Shown one piece after another: positions 25,201 through 33,800 of a DNA stretch of 64,000 bases. Origin of the DNA: Streptomyces mobaraensis NBRC 13819 = DSM 40847. Its GTDB lineage: Bacteria > Actinomycetota > Actinomycetes > Streptomycetales > Streptomycetaceae. Each line of letters opens with the position of its first letter. Position 1 is the first letter of the stretch. The stretch lies in NCBI RefSeq assembly GCF_017916255.1, contig NZ_CP072827.1, positions 2,232,001 to 2,296,000 on the forward strand, written 5' to 3'. The notes below the pieces were generated by a model. That model saw only the letters and a list, made by a program, of their open reading frames with translations. It had not been told where the DNA came from and searched no databases. The position numbers and the translations under genes are program-made.

Positions 25201-26221
25201 CCCTCCGGGCCTCCCTCAACCCGTCCCCCAGCCCCACCGTGACCACGATCTTGCCCACTTGCCCGTTGCCCTCCAGATGGCGGTGGGCGTCGGCGATGGC
25301 GTGCAGCGGGAAGGTGCGGTCGATCAGCGGGGAGAGCGCGCCGGAGCGGAGGCCAGACTCGATGAAGGCGGTCGCGCGCCGCTTGCGGTCGTCGTGGTCG
25401 AGGACGGCGGGCAGGGCGAAGCCGTAGACGGCGAGCGGCCAGTGCGGGGGCAGAGGGGTGGGGCGTCCGTCGAGGGAGCCGTAGACGATCAGCATGCCGT
25501 CCCGGGCCACCGTCCCGGCGAGACGGCTGACTTCGGGTCCGCCCACCGCGTCGAAGACCACGCGGGCGCCCGCGCCGTCCGTCAACGCGTCCATCAGCGC
25601 GACGAGATCGTCCTCGTCCAGGGTGATCACCCGCGCGGCGCCGGCTTTGAGGAGCTGCTCCCTCTTGGCGACGGTGCGGGTGACGGCGATCGGGACGGCG
25701 CCGACGAGGTTCGCCACCTGGATCGCCGCGATGCCGACGCTGCTGGAGGCGGCGGTGATCAGTACCGTGTCGCCCGGGCGCAGTCCTCCGATCTCCACGA
25801 GGGCCCCGTACGCGGTGAGGTACGACAGCCAGGTCGCGGCCCCGGTGACCGCGTCCACCGACGGGTGTCGCCGGAACAACGTGCTCGCCGGGACGTTGAC
25901 GCGCTCCGCGTAGACGCCGTAGGCGGACATCGCGCCCGCGGCCGTCGCCAGCACGGTCACCGGGTCGCCGGCGGCGAACCCCTCGACCTCCGGACCCACC
26001 TCCTCGATCACGCCCGCCGCCTCGGCGCCGATGCGGGACGCGGGCAGGTCGGGCGCGTAGTAGTACGCCCCCGCCCGGAACAGGGCCTCCGACCGGTTGA
26101 GGCCCATCGCCTCCACCCGGACGCGGACCTCGCCCGGCCCCGGTGCGCCGAGCTCCACTTCCTCGATCCGCAGCACCTCAGGGGCCCCGACCTCGTCGAA
26201 CAGCACCGTTTTGGCCTTCAT
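25187..26221 (-). CDS. Zinc-independent MDR oxidoreductase (quinone reductase-like)
   Basis: 344 residues from ATG 26221. The GroES-like start reads MKAKTVLFDEVGAPEVLRIE, with MGLNRSEALFRAGAYYY, and the Rossmann part has GDTVLITAASSSVGIAAIQVANLVGA, in which SSSVG replaces the usual GGVG. No zinc-ligand set. The product would reduce quinones or alpha,beta-unsaturated carbonyls with NAD(P)H. It is divergent from a TetR gene, whose promoter region holds two palindromes, so repression by that TetR and induction by a substrate-like compound is likely. Confidence 0.9.
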   Translation of the reverse strand: MKAKTVLFDEVGAPEVLRIEEVELGAPGPGEVRVRVEAMGLNRSEALFRAGAYYYAPDLPASRIGAEAAGVIEEVGPEVEGFAAGDPVTVLATAAGAMSAYGVYAERVNVPASTLFRRHPSVDAVTGAATWLSYLTAYGALVEIGGLRPGDTVLITAASSSVGIAAIQVANLVGAVPIAVTRTVAKREQLLKAGAARVITLDEDDLVALMDALTDGAGARVVFDAVGGPEVSRLAGTVARDGMLIVYGSLDGRPTPLPPHWPLAVYGFALPAVLDHDDRKRRATAFIESGLRSGALSPLIDRTFPLHAIADAHRHLEGNGQVGKIVVTVGLGDGLREARRATSA

Positions 26222-26297
26222 CGCCCCGCCCTTCGTCGCGCCCGCGGCGCCTCCGAACTGACACCGCACGTTTTCCGTGCACCGTTCAGTTTTCACT

Positions 26298-26320
26298 CAG
26301 TGCACTGTAATGCAGCGCTG
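26298..26320. promoter_or_regulatory. Paired palindromes in the oxidoreductase/TetR divergent promoter
   Basis: CAGTGCACTG (26298-26307) and CAGCGCTG (26313-26320) are both perfect palindromes, in the 112-bp gap between the two start codons and 14-36 bp before the TetR GTG. They are good candidates for the TetR operator. Confidence 0.6.
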
Positions 26321-26333
26321 TAAGGTGTCAAGC

Positions 26334-27053
26334 GTGACCCCACACACCCAGGGCAGACGGGCCCGGCTCCGCGCCCAGACCACGGCGGAGATCAAGGCGA
26401 CGGCGCTCCGGCTGCTGTCCGAGGGCGGACCGGACGCCATCTCGCTGCGCGCCATCGCCCGCGAGATGGGCATGAGCGCCAGCGCCGTCTACAGCTACTT
26501 CGCCACCCGGGACGACCTGATCACCACGCTGATCAACGACGTCTACTCGGCGCTCGTCGACCGCGCGGAAGCCGCGCGCGACGCCTGCCCCGCCGACGAC
26601 ACGGCCAGCCGGATCCAGGCCTGGTGGCGGGCGCTGCGCGACTGGGCGCTCGCCGAGCCGGACGGTTTCCGGCTCGTCTACGGCGATCCGGTGGCCGGGT
26701 ACGTCGCGCCGGCCGGCGGCCCGGCGCCCCGCCCCTCCAAGCGCGCCTGCCTGGGCCTCGTCGAACTCATCGCCGCCGCCTGGCCGCAGGCCGCGCCCCG
26801 GCAGCCGCCCGGCGACCACGCGTGGTCCGACTTCACGCCCGAGCTCGCCGAGGAGATCCGCGGGCACCTGCCGGACGTGTCCCCCGGCGCGGTCGCGCTG
26901 GCCTTCCGCGTCTGGGGCCGGATGTACGGACTGATCGGACTGGAGGTCTACGGCCACCTGCGCCCGAGCCTGACCGACCCCGGGGCGCTCTACGAGGCGG
27001 AGCTGCGCGATCTGGTCGTGTCGCTGGGGCTGGTGGCGCCGGAGCGACGCTGA
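26334..27053 (+). CDS. TetR-family regulator with WHG-type C-terminal domain
   Basis: 239 residues from GTG 26334. The DNA-binding part is RAQTTAEIKATALRLLSEGG, DAISLRAIAREMGMSASAVYSYFATRDDLITTL. The C-terminal domain, with AWWRALRDWALAEPDGFRLVYGDPVAGY and FRVWGRMYGLIGLEVYGHL, fits the TetR subgroup called WHG in domain databases. It is divergent from the quinone-oxidoreductase-like gene, its likely target. An ATG at 26277 would run through the palindromes and is unlikely. Confidence 0.92.
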   Translation: MTPHTQGRRARLRAQTTAEIKATALRLLSEGGPDAISLRAIAREMGMSASAVYSYFATRDDLITTLINDVYSALVDRAEAARDACPADDTASRIQAWWRALRDWALAEPDGFRLVYGDPVAGYVAPAGGPAPRPSKRACLGLVELIAAAWPQAAPRQPPGDHAWSDFTPELAEEIRGHLPDVSPGAVALAFRVWGRMYGLIGLEVYGHLRPSLTDPGALYEAELRDLVVSLGLVAPERR

Positions 27054-27089
27054 GGCAGGCGGCGGTCGGGGGAGGAGGGGGCACCCGAA

Positions 27090-27135
27090 GGGGTCGCTCG
27101 GAGGGGCCGTTCGGAGGGGCCGTTCGGAGGGGTCA
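27090..27135. repeat. 13-bp tandem repeat, about three copies
   Basis: AGGGGCCGTTCGG occurs in direct tandem with slightly changed first and last copies, between the TetR stop codon and the truncated exporter gene of the other strand. Confidence 0.6.
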
Positions 27136-27240
27136 CTCGCGCCCCGTCACTTCACTCCACCCTCCCCCGACCCGTCCCCCCACTCCCCCGCCCCCGGCCT
27201 CCGCCCCGCCACTTCGCTCCCGACCCGTCACTCCTCGCCC

Positions 27241-27930
27241 CTACCCCCGCTCCCGGCACAGCGCGACAGCGGCAGCCCCCGCCAGGGTCAGGCCGCCCGC
27301 CGCGAGTGCGGCGCGGCTCATGCCGAGCCCGGCCTCGTGGGCGGTCCCGCCACCGTGCGGGACGGCCGCCATGGCGGCGGCGATCAGGGCGACACCAACC
27401 GACGAACCGAGGTACCGCGCCGCGTTGCCGGCGGCGGATCCAAGGGACACCCGGTCGGCCGGTACGCTCCACACGGCCGGCCCGGCGAGCGCCGAGTTCA
27501 CGACCCCGCTGCCGACACCGGCGACGACCAGGCCGGGCAGGAACCGCCACCACGACGCGTGCTCGCCGATGCCCGCGAGGGCGAGTTCGCCGGCGCCGCA
27601 GCCGGCCAGTCCGGCCGCCGCCTGGTGCCGGTCCGCCACCCGCCCCGCCAGCCGGCGGGCCTGCGGGGCGACGGCGAACGACAGCCCGGACCAGACGCCC
27701 AACAGGGCGGCGCCGCGCAGCGGCCCCATGCCGGACAGACTCTGGACGACCATCAGGACGTACGGCATCAGGCCGACCACACCGGCGCCGATCACCAGCG
27801 CGCCGACCGCGAAGGCGACGAACTCGGGCCGCCGCAGCAGCCCGAGGTCCGGCAGCGGCGCGGTGACACGCCGTTCGACGACCGCGAACGCCGCGAGCAA
27901 CACCGCCAGGGGCAGAGCGCCGATCCCACA
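27241..27930 (-). pseudogene. 5'-truncated MFS transporter (C-terminal half of a DHA2-type exporter)
   Basis: The frame reads as the second half of a 14-helix exporter: VERRVTAPLPDLGLLRRPEF, then helices with SLSGMGPLRGAALLGVWSGL, PGLVVAGVGSGVVNSALAGP and RVSLGSAAGNAARYLGSSVG, ending RERG. About 230 N-terminal residues, including motifs A and D1, are missing. The likeness stops abruptly near 27930, at a perfect palindrome (27924-27940). A GTG at 27903 could start a 220-residue product, but half a transporter is unlikely to work. Confidence 0.75.
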
Positions 27931-27940
27931 CTGTGTGGGA
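27924..27940. repeat. Perfect palindrome at the breakpoint of the truncated exporter
   Basis: TCCCACAC-T-GTGTGGGA, arms of 8 bp around one base. To its right, up to 28077, no gene can be recognised. Confidence 0.7.
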
Positions 27941-28077
27941 CGACCGGGTCAGCGAGGCGCTGCGGCGCAAGCCGCACCGACCTCTTCCCGGAGCACCCGG
28001 AAGCGGCGGTTCGGTCCGGCGGGATCGACGGGGCGTACGGAACGCGGGCCGGGGCGTAGGCCGGGCCCGCGCGCCTC

Positions 28078-28512
28078 TCAACTCCCGCCGAAGCGGCGGA
28101 CGTAACGCTTCTGCCAGGGCGTCTCGACGGCGCGCGGGTCGTAGTGCCGCCGCACGTACGCCACCGCCTCCCCGGCCGGGACCCCGTCGAGCACCGCGAG
28201 GCACGCCAGCGCCGTGCCCGTCCTGCCGCGTCCGCCGCCGCAGGCCAGTTCCACCCGCTCGGCCGCAGCCCGTTCCCATGCCGCCCGGAACACCGTCCGG
28301 GCCCGCTCCCGGTCGGCCGGCAGCCGGAAGTCGGGCCAGCGCAACCACTCCGCCTCCCAGGCCACTCCGGGAGGCCGCTCCCCCAGCAGATACACGGCAT
28401 ACTCCGGAACCGGCCCGTCCGGCACCGGCCGCCGCAGCGCGCGCCCCCGCACCAGCCGCCTGGAGGGGAGGCGGAGGAGGCCAGGGGTGTTCTCGGGCCA
28501 TGTGAGGTTCAC
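28078..28512 (-). CDS. Protein-tyrosine-phosphatase-like protein
   Basis: 144 residues. The signature loop CGGGRGRTG at 91-99 gives Cys91 and Arg97 of the C-x5-R active site, followed by the helix TALACLAVLDG. The upstream FRLPADRERARTVFRAAWERA helps place the protein with small dual-specificity-like phosphatases of actinomycetes, and VAYVRRHYDPRAVETPWQKRYV is the family's C-terminal end. The general acid Asp is probably in the WLRWPDFRLP segment. Start at ATG 28512; substrate unknown. Confidence 0.85.
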   Translation of the reverse strand: MNLTWPENTPGLLRLPSRRLVRGRALRRPVPDGPVPEYAVYLLGERPPGVAWEAEWLRWPDFRLPADRERARTVFRAAWERAAAERVELACGGGRGRTGTALACLAVLDGVPAGEAVAYVRRHYDPRAVETPWQKRYVRRFGGS

Positions 28513-28775
28513 GTGACCACCTTAAGTGGCGGCGTCCGCGCCGTCCGGCGGTCGACCGACCCATCCTCACGGGTGACCGAAAGGGCTGAACTCCCCATCG
28601 AAAGAGTGCGTTTATTGTCGCTTGCATCACGACAGCAGTGCACAGAGGGTGTGAGGTGCATCACTTTCACATACTCGCAAAGCGTGCTACCTGCACTCAT
28701 GACGGGGCGTCACCCCCACCTCACGCCGATCGACATCTGACCGCTTGTCGAAATCGATCTTGAATAACGGGCAAG

Positions 28776-28904
28776 ATGGACCCGTTGCAGCAGCGCAGGG
28801 GTGACGTAGATCTCAATCCTGCGGATCGGCTTGCGCTCTTGGTGACACTTGTACTGCGGAAGGGCGAGAGCCCCATCCCTGAGCCCGCGAAGCCGTGGGG
28901 ATGA
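28776..28904 (+). CDS. Candidate 42-residue protein gene
   Basis: An ATG frame encodes MDPLQQRRGDVDLNPADRLA, then LLVTLVLRKGE and a short Pro-rich end. It looks like a folded amphipathic helix rather than noise: the DxNPADRLALLVTLVLRKGE part has regular hydrophobic spacing. Upstream, TTGTCG and GAATAA could be a weak promoter very near the ATG, so the message may be leaderless; no Shine-Dalgarno is present. Codons use A/T in the third position more than in neighbouring genes. A hairpin starts at the end of the frame. I know no family with certainty. Confidence 0.5.
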   Translation: MDPLQQRRGDVDLNPADRLALLVTLVLRKGESPIPEPAKPWG

Positions 28905-28928
28905 GGCCCTCTACCACCCACCGCAGCG

Positions 28929-28956
28929 GGGCCTCGGTCCTCACGGACCGGGGCCC
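28929..28956. terminator. Hairpin between two convergent candidate short genes
   Basis: Twelve-base arms with one wobble position around the loop TCAC. A second, weaker hairpin (about 28867-28912) overlaps the 3' end of the 42-residue gene. Together they could end transcripts from both sides. Confidence 0.65.
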
Positions 28957-28975
28957 TGTGCCGTGCGCAGGCGGA

Positions 28976-29092
28976 TCACACCCAGTCCCACACCATCCTG
29001 AAGACGGCGTAGAGCGGACCGATCCAGCGGACCCGGCGGTAAAGCCGGTCCAACCTGCTGCCGCCGCGGTGACCCTCCGGACGTGTGGCCAT
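28976..29092 (-). CDS. Candidate 38-residue basic, aromatic-rich protein gene
   Basis: An ATG frame reads MATRPEGHRGGSRLDRLYRR, followed by VRWIGPLYAVFRMVWDWV and a stop. GGAAGGGGG lies about 8-15 nt upstream. The composition (a basic first half and a Trp/Tyr/Val-rich second half with no random Pro/Ala runs) is unlike the usual shadow frames of high-GC DNA. It could be a small membrane-associated peptide. Two hairpins precede it (29109-29131 and 29133-29144). Confidence 0.45.
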   Translation of the reverse strand: MATRPEGHRGGSRLDRLYRRVRWIGPLYAVFRMVWDWV

Positions 29093-29491
29093 CGGGCCAC
29101 CCCCTTCCGGGGTCCAGCGTTCGTGGACCCCATGGAGTGCTCCACGAAGCCGTCGCTTCCCCGGAGGGGTGGTTGGTAACGCATCACCCTAGCGGTCGGA
29201 GTTGACGGTGGGACCCCACCACCGTCCAACCACAAGCGCCCACCAGGCCGCCCCAACAGGCACCGAGTGCCGCGATATTCACGCGTTCGATGGAACGGTC
29301 GCTCGAATCACGCTTCTCACCAGGGCGGTTACCGGCAGGCACGGTGATGCGGAGTGCCAGTTCCCCTGACGCCCGTCACCTAAATCACACTCCCCGCCCG
29401 GGTCTTGCCCGGCCGGCAACGTAACGCCCCAGTCCCCGCGACCGTCCCGAACGGCCGCCGGACCGGGCGGAGTCGATCTCCCGAAGGCCCG
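29093..29491. other. Gap with leader hairpins and no gene
   Basis: It contains the perfect 8-bp-arm hairpin GGGGTCCA-N7-TGGACCCC at 29109-29131 and TGGAG-TG-CTCCA at 29133-29144, both upstream of the 38-residue frame on the minus strand. From 29200 to 29491 G+C is lower than average and I see nothing further. Confidence 0.5.
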
Positions 29492-29514
29492 TTGTCAGTG
29501 GGGGGTGCCATGCT
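29492..29514 (+). promoter_or_regulatory. PafBC/RecA-NDp-type DNA-damage promoter
   Basis: TTGTCAGTG, eight bases, then CATGCT. The actinobacterial damage-inducible promoter recognised with PafBC has the form TTGTCRGTG-N8-TANNNT; only the first base of the -10 differs. Transcription would start near 29521, the A of an ATG. Confidence 0.65.
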
Positions 29515-29520
29515 CTTCCC

Positions 29521-29643
29521 ATGGACAACGACGTGCGGAGGAACGGGGGAACGGACGGCGTGGCAGCACGCCGCCCGGTCCCCCCGTCCCAGCGCGCGCC
29601 CGGCCAAGCAGCGTACGGAGAACGACCGTGGACGATCTCGTGA
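29521..29643 (+). CDS. Candidate leaderless 40-residue upstream open frame of the CbrC-like gene
   Basis: ATG 29521 lies about 7 nt after the -10 of the damage promoter and opens a frame MDNDVRRNGGTDGVAARRPV, then PPSQRAPGQAAYGERPWTIS and a stop at 29641-29643. It overlaps the CbrC-like start (GTG 29628) by 16 bp, so translation could be coupled. The peptide itself is unremarkable and might exist only for coupling. Confidence 0.4.
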   Translation: MDNDVRRNGGTDGVAARRPVPPSQRAPGQAAYGERPWTIS

Positions 29644-30194
29644 ACGACACCGTGAGCACCGCCCTCCCCGTCTTCCCCTACCACCCCGACCCCCTGGCCA
29701 CCGGCTCCGTCGCCCCCGACCCGCACACCGCCTGCGCGTGCTGCGGACGCGTTCGCGGCCATGTCTACGCGGGTCCGGTGTACACCGCGTCGGACGAGGA
29801 TCTACGCGGCCGGCTCTGCCCCTGGTGCATAGCGGACGGCAGCGCCGCCGAGCGGTACGACGCCTCCTTCTGCGGGGTCGTGGCGGGCGATGTGCCCGAG
29901 GCCGTCCGGACGGCCGTGGACCGGCGCACCCCCGGCTTCACGGCCTGGCAGGAGTCGGTCTGGCTCTCCCATTGCGGGGACGCCGCCGCCTTCCTCGGCC
30001 CGGTCGGCAGCGCCGAGTTGGCCGCGTATCCGGACGCGCTCGACGCCCTGCGCCGCGAGGCCGTCGCCTGGCAGTGGTCCGCCGACGAGATCGAGCGCTA
30101 CCTCGGCTCGTTCGACCGGGAGGGCCAGCCGACCGCCTACCTCTTCCGCTGCCGGGTGTGCGACGCGCACCTGGCCTACTCCGACTTCACATAG
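29628..30194 (+). CDS. CbrC-family protein
   Basis: 188 residues from GTG 29628 with GGAG at good spacing. The family, named after E. coli CbrC (linked to colicin E2 tolerance), is shown by LPVFPYHPDPLATGSV, two zinc-like knuckles (ACACCGRV and GRLCPWCIADGSA), the FCGVVAGDVPEAVR and TPGFTAWQESVWLSHCGDAAAFLGPVG segments, and a last pair FRCRVCDAHLAYSDF. Cys placement suggests two zinc sites. A damage-type promoter lies upstream, so the gene may belong to the DNA-damage response. Molecular activity is not known for the family. Confidence 0.88.
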   Translation: MDDLVNDTVSTALPVFPYHPDPLATGSVAPDPHTACACCGRVRGHVYAGPVYTASDEDLRGRLCPWCIADGSAAERYDASFCGVVAGDVPEAVRTAVDRRTPGFTAWQESVWLSHCGDAAAFLGPVGSAELAAYPDALDALRREAVAWQWSADEIERYLGSFDREGQPTAYLFRCRVCDAHLAYSDFT

Positions 30195-30812
30195 CCAGAT
30201 GGATAGATGGCGTAGGTGACGGTGTCCATGAACGGATCGGCTTCCCGACGGCCACGGGCCCCCGGCCCTGTCGGGGTCTGCCCTCTCGGCCGACGCGGCC
30301 CGCTCGGCCGGCACGACTCTCCCGGCCGACGCGGCCGACGCGGCCCACTCGGCCGGCTCGGCCCCATCGGCCGACTCGCCGCCCGTCTCCAGGGCTCGCG
30401 CCGTCCCCTCCGACCGCGCGAGCCCCGAAGTCCAGTGTCCCGCCCGCCCCGTGCGGCGGCCGGCCGGCTCCGCCGGGCGGTCCGGGACGTCCAGGGCTTC
30501 CGGAGTGCCCTGGACTTCCGGGGGATTCTGGGCTTCCGGGGCGTCCAGGTCGGACGGACGGCGGCGGGTGCGGCGACGGTCGCGACGGTGGTGTACGAGT
30601 CGGGGGTACGGGGCCCGGTGGTGAAGCCGGTGGTGCGGGGGCCGGTGCGGGAGTCGGCGGTGCGGGAGCCGGTGGCCGACGGGTTTGCGCGGAGAGGGCC
30701 GGTCAGGCTCACGTCGGTCACAGGGCTCACGTCGGTCACTGGGCGCCCACCAGGCCCTCACCCCGTCCCGCCAAGGGTGCCGCCGGCCCCTCCCCCGCCC
30801 GGGCTCCCGCGG
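30195..30812. other. Gap of about 620 bp made of degenerate direct repeats
   Basis: It lies downstream of both the CbrC-like gene and the giant gene pair (convergent). It contains loose repeats of CGGCCGACGCGGCC (30280-30370), of CCAGG-GCTTCCGGGG (30490-30550), of GTGCGGGAG-CGGTG (30630-30680), and a duplicated GGCTCACGTCGGTCAC at 30706-30741. Open frames exist on both strands but have no signal of selection. I see no gene. Confidence 0.6.
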
Positions 30813-33800
30813 TCACTCGCGGAGGACGATCCGGCCCAGCGGCGTCACGAGCAGCCCGAACCGGTCCGCGTGGATCAGCCGGCGGGCCACCGGCACCGCC
30901 GTGCCGCCACTGGCGGGAGTCACCGTGCCCGTCGCCGTCGAGCTGTCCGTCGCGTAGACCTCGTGCTCCTCCACGACCAGCCGGTACTCCGAGAGCGGCA
31001 GCAGTTGCGGCGCCGGTGGCACCAGGTCGCCGGACCAGACGAACGAGGACCCCTTGGGGACGCAGGTGAGTTCGAGGACCGTGCCCGTCCCGGCCCAGTC
31101 CAGGTCGCCGCTGCCGACGGCCCGCCGCTCCACGGAGGCGAGGACGCGGCGGCTCGCCGCCATCGCGGCCTGACCGCTGCCGACCCGTTTGCCCAGGGCG
31201 TTCGGCGCGACCGGGCCGCTCAGCTCCAGCCGGACGGCGCCGGCGGACGTCATGGTCGCGGTGACCGTCCGGTCGGGCAGCAGTTGGAGGAAGTCCGCGG
31301 TCACGACCTTGGACAGGTGCAGCGGGTCCACGGAGTAGGGCTGGTAGCGGGCCAGGGCCAGGCGCAGGTACGGGAAGTAGGCCGTGGCACCGGCGGCCGG
31401 CCCGAGGTCGACGTCGATATCGCAGGTCCACAGCCGCAGTTCGTGATCGTAATCGGGGGCGAACGCGGCGACCGAGGCGGTCGCGGGCGCGCCGCCCACC
31501 GGTTCGGCGAGCACCCGCCCGTCGGCGGTGAGCGCGGCGCCCGGGAAGTTCGCCGGGGCGAGCCGGGGCGGGGCCGTCGGGTCGTCCCAGACCGGGTCGG
31601 TGGCGCAGCGGGTGACGAGTTCGTCGGGCAGCGGGGCCGCGGCACCCGGGCCACCGGTTCCGGTGCCGGGATCGAGGACGACGGCGAGGAGTTCGTCGTC
31701 GCCGGACGAGAACCAGGGGCGGCGCAGGTGCACCCGGAAGCCGGCGTGCCGGCGGGTGCGGGTCACCCGGTGCCGTTCGTGGTCGACGGTCTGCTCCCAG
31801 CGGACGGTGGGGACGAGGTGGCTGACGTCGGGCGGTTCGGGGCGGCGGGAGCTGGGGACGTGCCAGCCGTGTCCGTCGGGCCCCGCGCTCGCCGGGCCCT
31901 TGCGGGTGATCAGGTCGGTCCGGTCGGTGATGGCCGGGTGGAAGTACTCGCGGAACCGGGTGGTCGCGGTCGGCGTGTAGGTGACGGCGCGGTGCAGGGT
32001 GTCGCGGAACTCGTGGCGGAGGCCGAAGAGGGAGTGGTCGTCCTCGTAGCGTTCGAGGGTGAAGTGGCCGATGCGCGCGTGCCGTTCGGTGCGCTGGGGT
32101 GCGTCCTGGGCCACGTCGTCCGTCCACTCCTGCCAGCTCGCGTCGATGTCGACGCGTCCGGTGCTGCGGGCGTGGCTGTGGAGGCGTCCGGTGAAGGGAG
32201 TGAAGGTCTGCTCCGCCTCGCGGGGGAAGGTGAGCGGGCCGAGTTCCGGTGGGGCGAGCGGTTTCTCCACGGCGTGGACGAGGGTGAGTTCGACCCAGGG
32301 GGTGATCATCCAGTTCTCGCCGTCGGCCGCCGCGGCGGTCAGCTCGTCCTTCTTCGCCTGCGGCAGTCCGGTGGTCGGGTCCGGGTCGTTCCAGAGCTTG
32401 GAGGCGGTCAGCAGTTCCCAGGCGCGGAAGAGGGTGAGGTCGGCGGGGTCGAGGCGGCAGCTCATCCGGACGGTGGCGACGGTGGCCTTGGGCAGCCGGA
32501 CGGTCAGTTCGCGCTCGAGGAGTCCGCTCCAGACGGGCGGCCCGTCCCCTTCGACGATCTTCAGTCGCAGCGGCCGGGCCTGCGGCCAGGGCCCGGGGAA
32601 GTCGTAGGTGGCGTTGGGCGGTGCCCCCGGCAGGCCGCGCAGGGAGACGCCCCGGGCCGGGACGTCCGGCAGGTACGGCAGCAGGAGCTGCGCGCCCCGG
32701 TGGACGACGTACTCGCCGGGCCGGAGGCCCTGCCCCCGGGGGACGGGGAGTTCGGTCGGCGGTTCGGTGTCGTGGACGTCGTGTTTCGCGACCTTGATCT
32801 CACCGAGGAGTTTGAGGTCGGTGGTGACGTCGGGGTTCTCGGGAAGGCTGACGACGGTGTCCAGGTAGCTGCCGGCCTCGCGGGACGCGGCGGTGAAGTA
32901 GCGGCGGCGGACCAGGTCCGCCTTGTCGGGCCCGAACACGGTGTCGTACATGCCGTGTTGCTCGGCCGTCTGGAGCGGGGTCTTGGGTGGGCTGACGTGC
33001 CGTTCGTCCCAGGCGCGGTAGCGGCGGTCCAGCCCGTCGACGGGCGATTCCGCCCGGTGGTCGGGGACCTGGGTGTTGCGCGTCGCCGCCCAGGCGTCGG
33101 GCGGCACCGGCGTCCCGTCGTCCCGCACGGTGCTGCGGATGACCAGCCGCGGTTCCGACTCGCCTTCCAGGAAGGGCCACCGGGGCACGAGCGCGGGCGG
33201 CGGCACGGGCTCCCAGCGCCGGTAGGTGACGGGCGCGGAGGCCGTGCCGTCGGGGGTGTCGGCGTCGAGGCCGGGACCGTTGCCGGCGAGGTCGCAGAGC
33301 CGGGCGCGCAGCCGGTACGTCCGCCCGAAACGCAGGGCGGGCAGCGACCCCTTGACCGGGCGGAACGCGGTGTCCAGCGGGAAGACCGGCGACACCTCGG
33401 GCGCGGGCACCCGGGGCCGGTCGTCCGGCCCGAGGGTCCGGCCGGGCGGCGGCGCGGCCAGACTCCAGCCGTGCCAGCCGCAGAGGGCCTGGTGGACGTA
33501 GAGCTGGTTGTCGTCCCTCTTGTCGTGGGTGACGGCGGTGGCCTTGACGTGTCCCTCGTCAGGGGCGACGGCCAGCGGCACGACGGGCTGCCCCGGGCGG
33601 CGGATCGCGTAGCGGCCGGTCCGCGCGCACAGCGGGCGCCAGACGGTGACGGGCGCGGCGGCCTCTCCGCCGGTCCCCGCCTCCGCCGCCTCCTCCGCCG
33701 CTTGTCCCTCCGCCGTGTGCTCCTCCGCCTCCGCCGGCTCCTCGACCACGCCCACGTCGACGCGGTAGCCGCGGACGAGGTCGGAGGCGTCGAGGACGGC

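Noticed and set aside
28860..29180. A tmRNA or 6S RNA gene, suggested by several strong hairpins
   Set aside because: No tmRNA tag or tRNA-like ends and no long 6S-type bubble; the hairpins are explained by terminators and leaders of the short candidate genes.
28813..29256. A 147-codon minus-strand open frame
   Set aside because: It crosses the terminator hairpins, has random composition, and the better 38-codon frame lies in another phase within it.
30176..30739. A 187-codon minus-strand Arg/Pro/Ser/Thr-rich frame after the giant pair
   Set aside because: It is built from degenerate DNA repeats, has no ribosome site and no preserved pattern.
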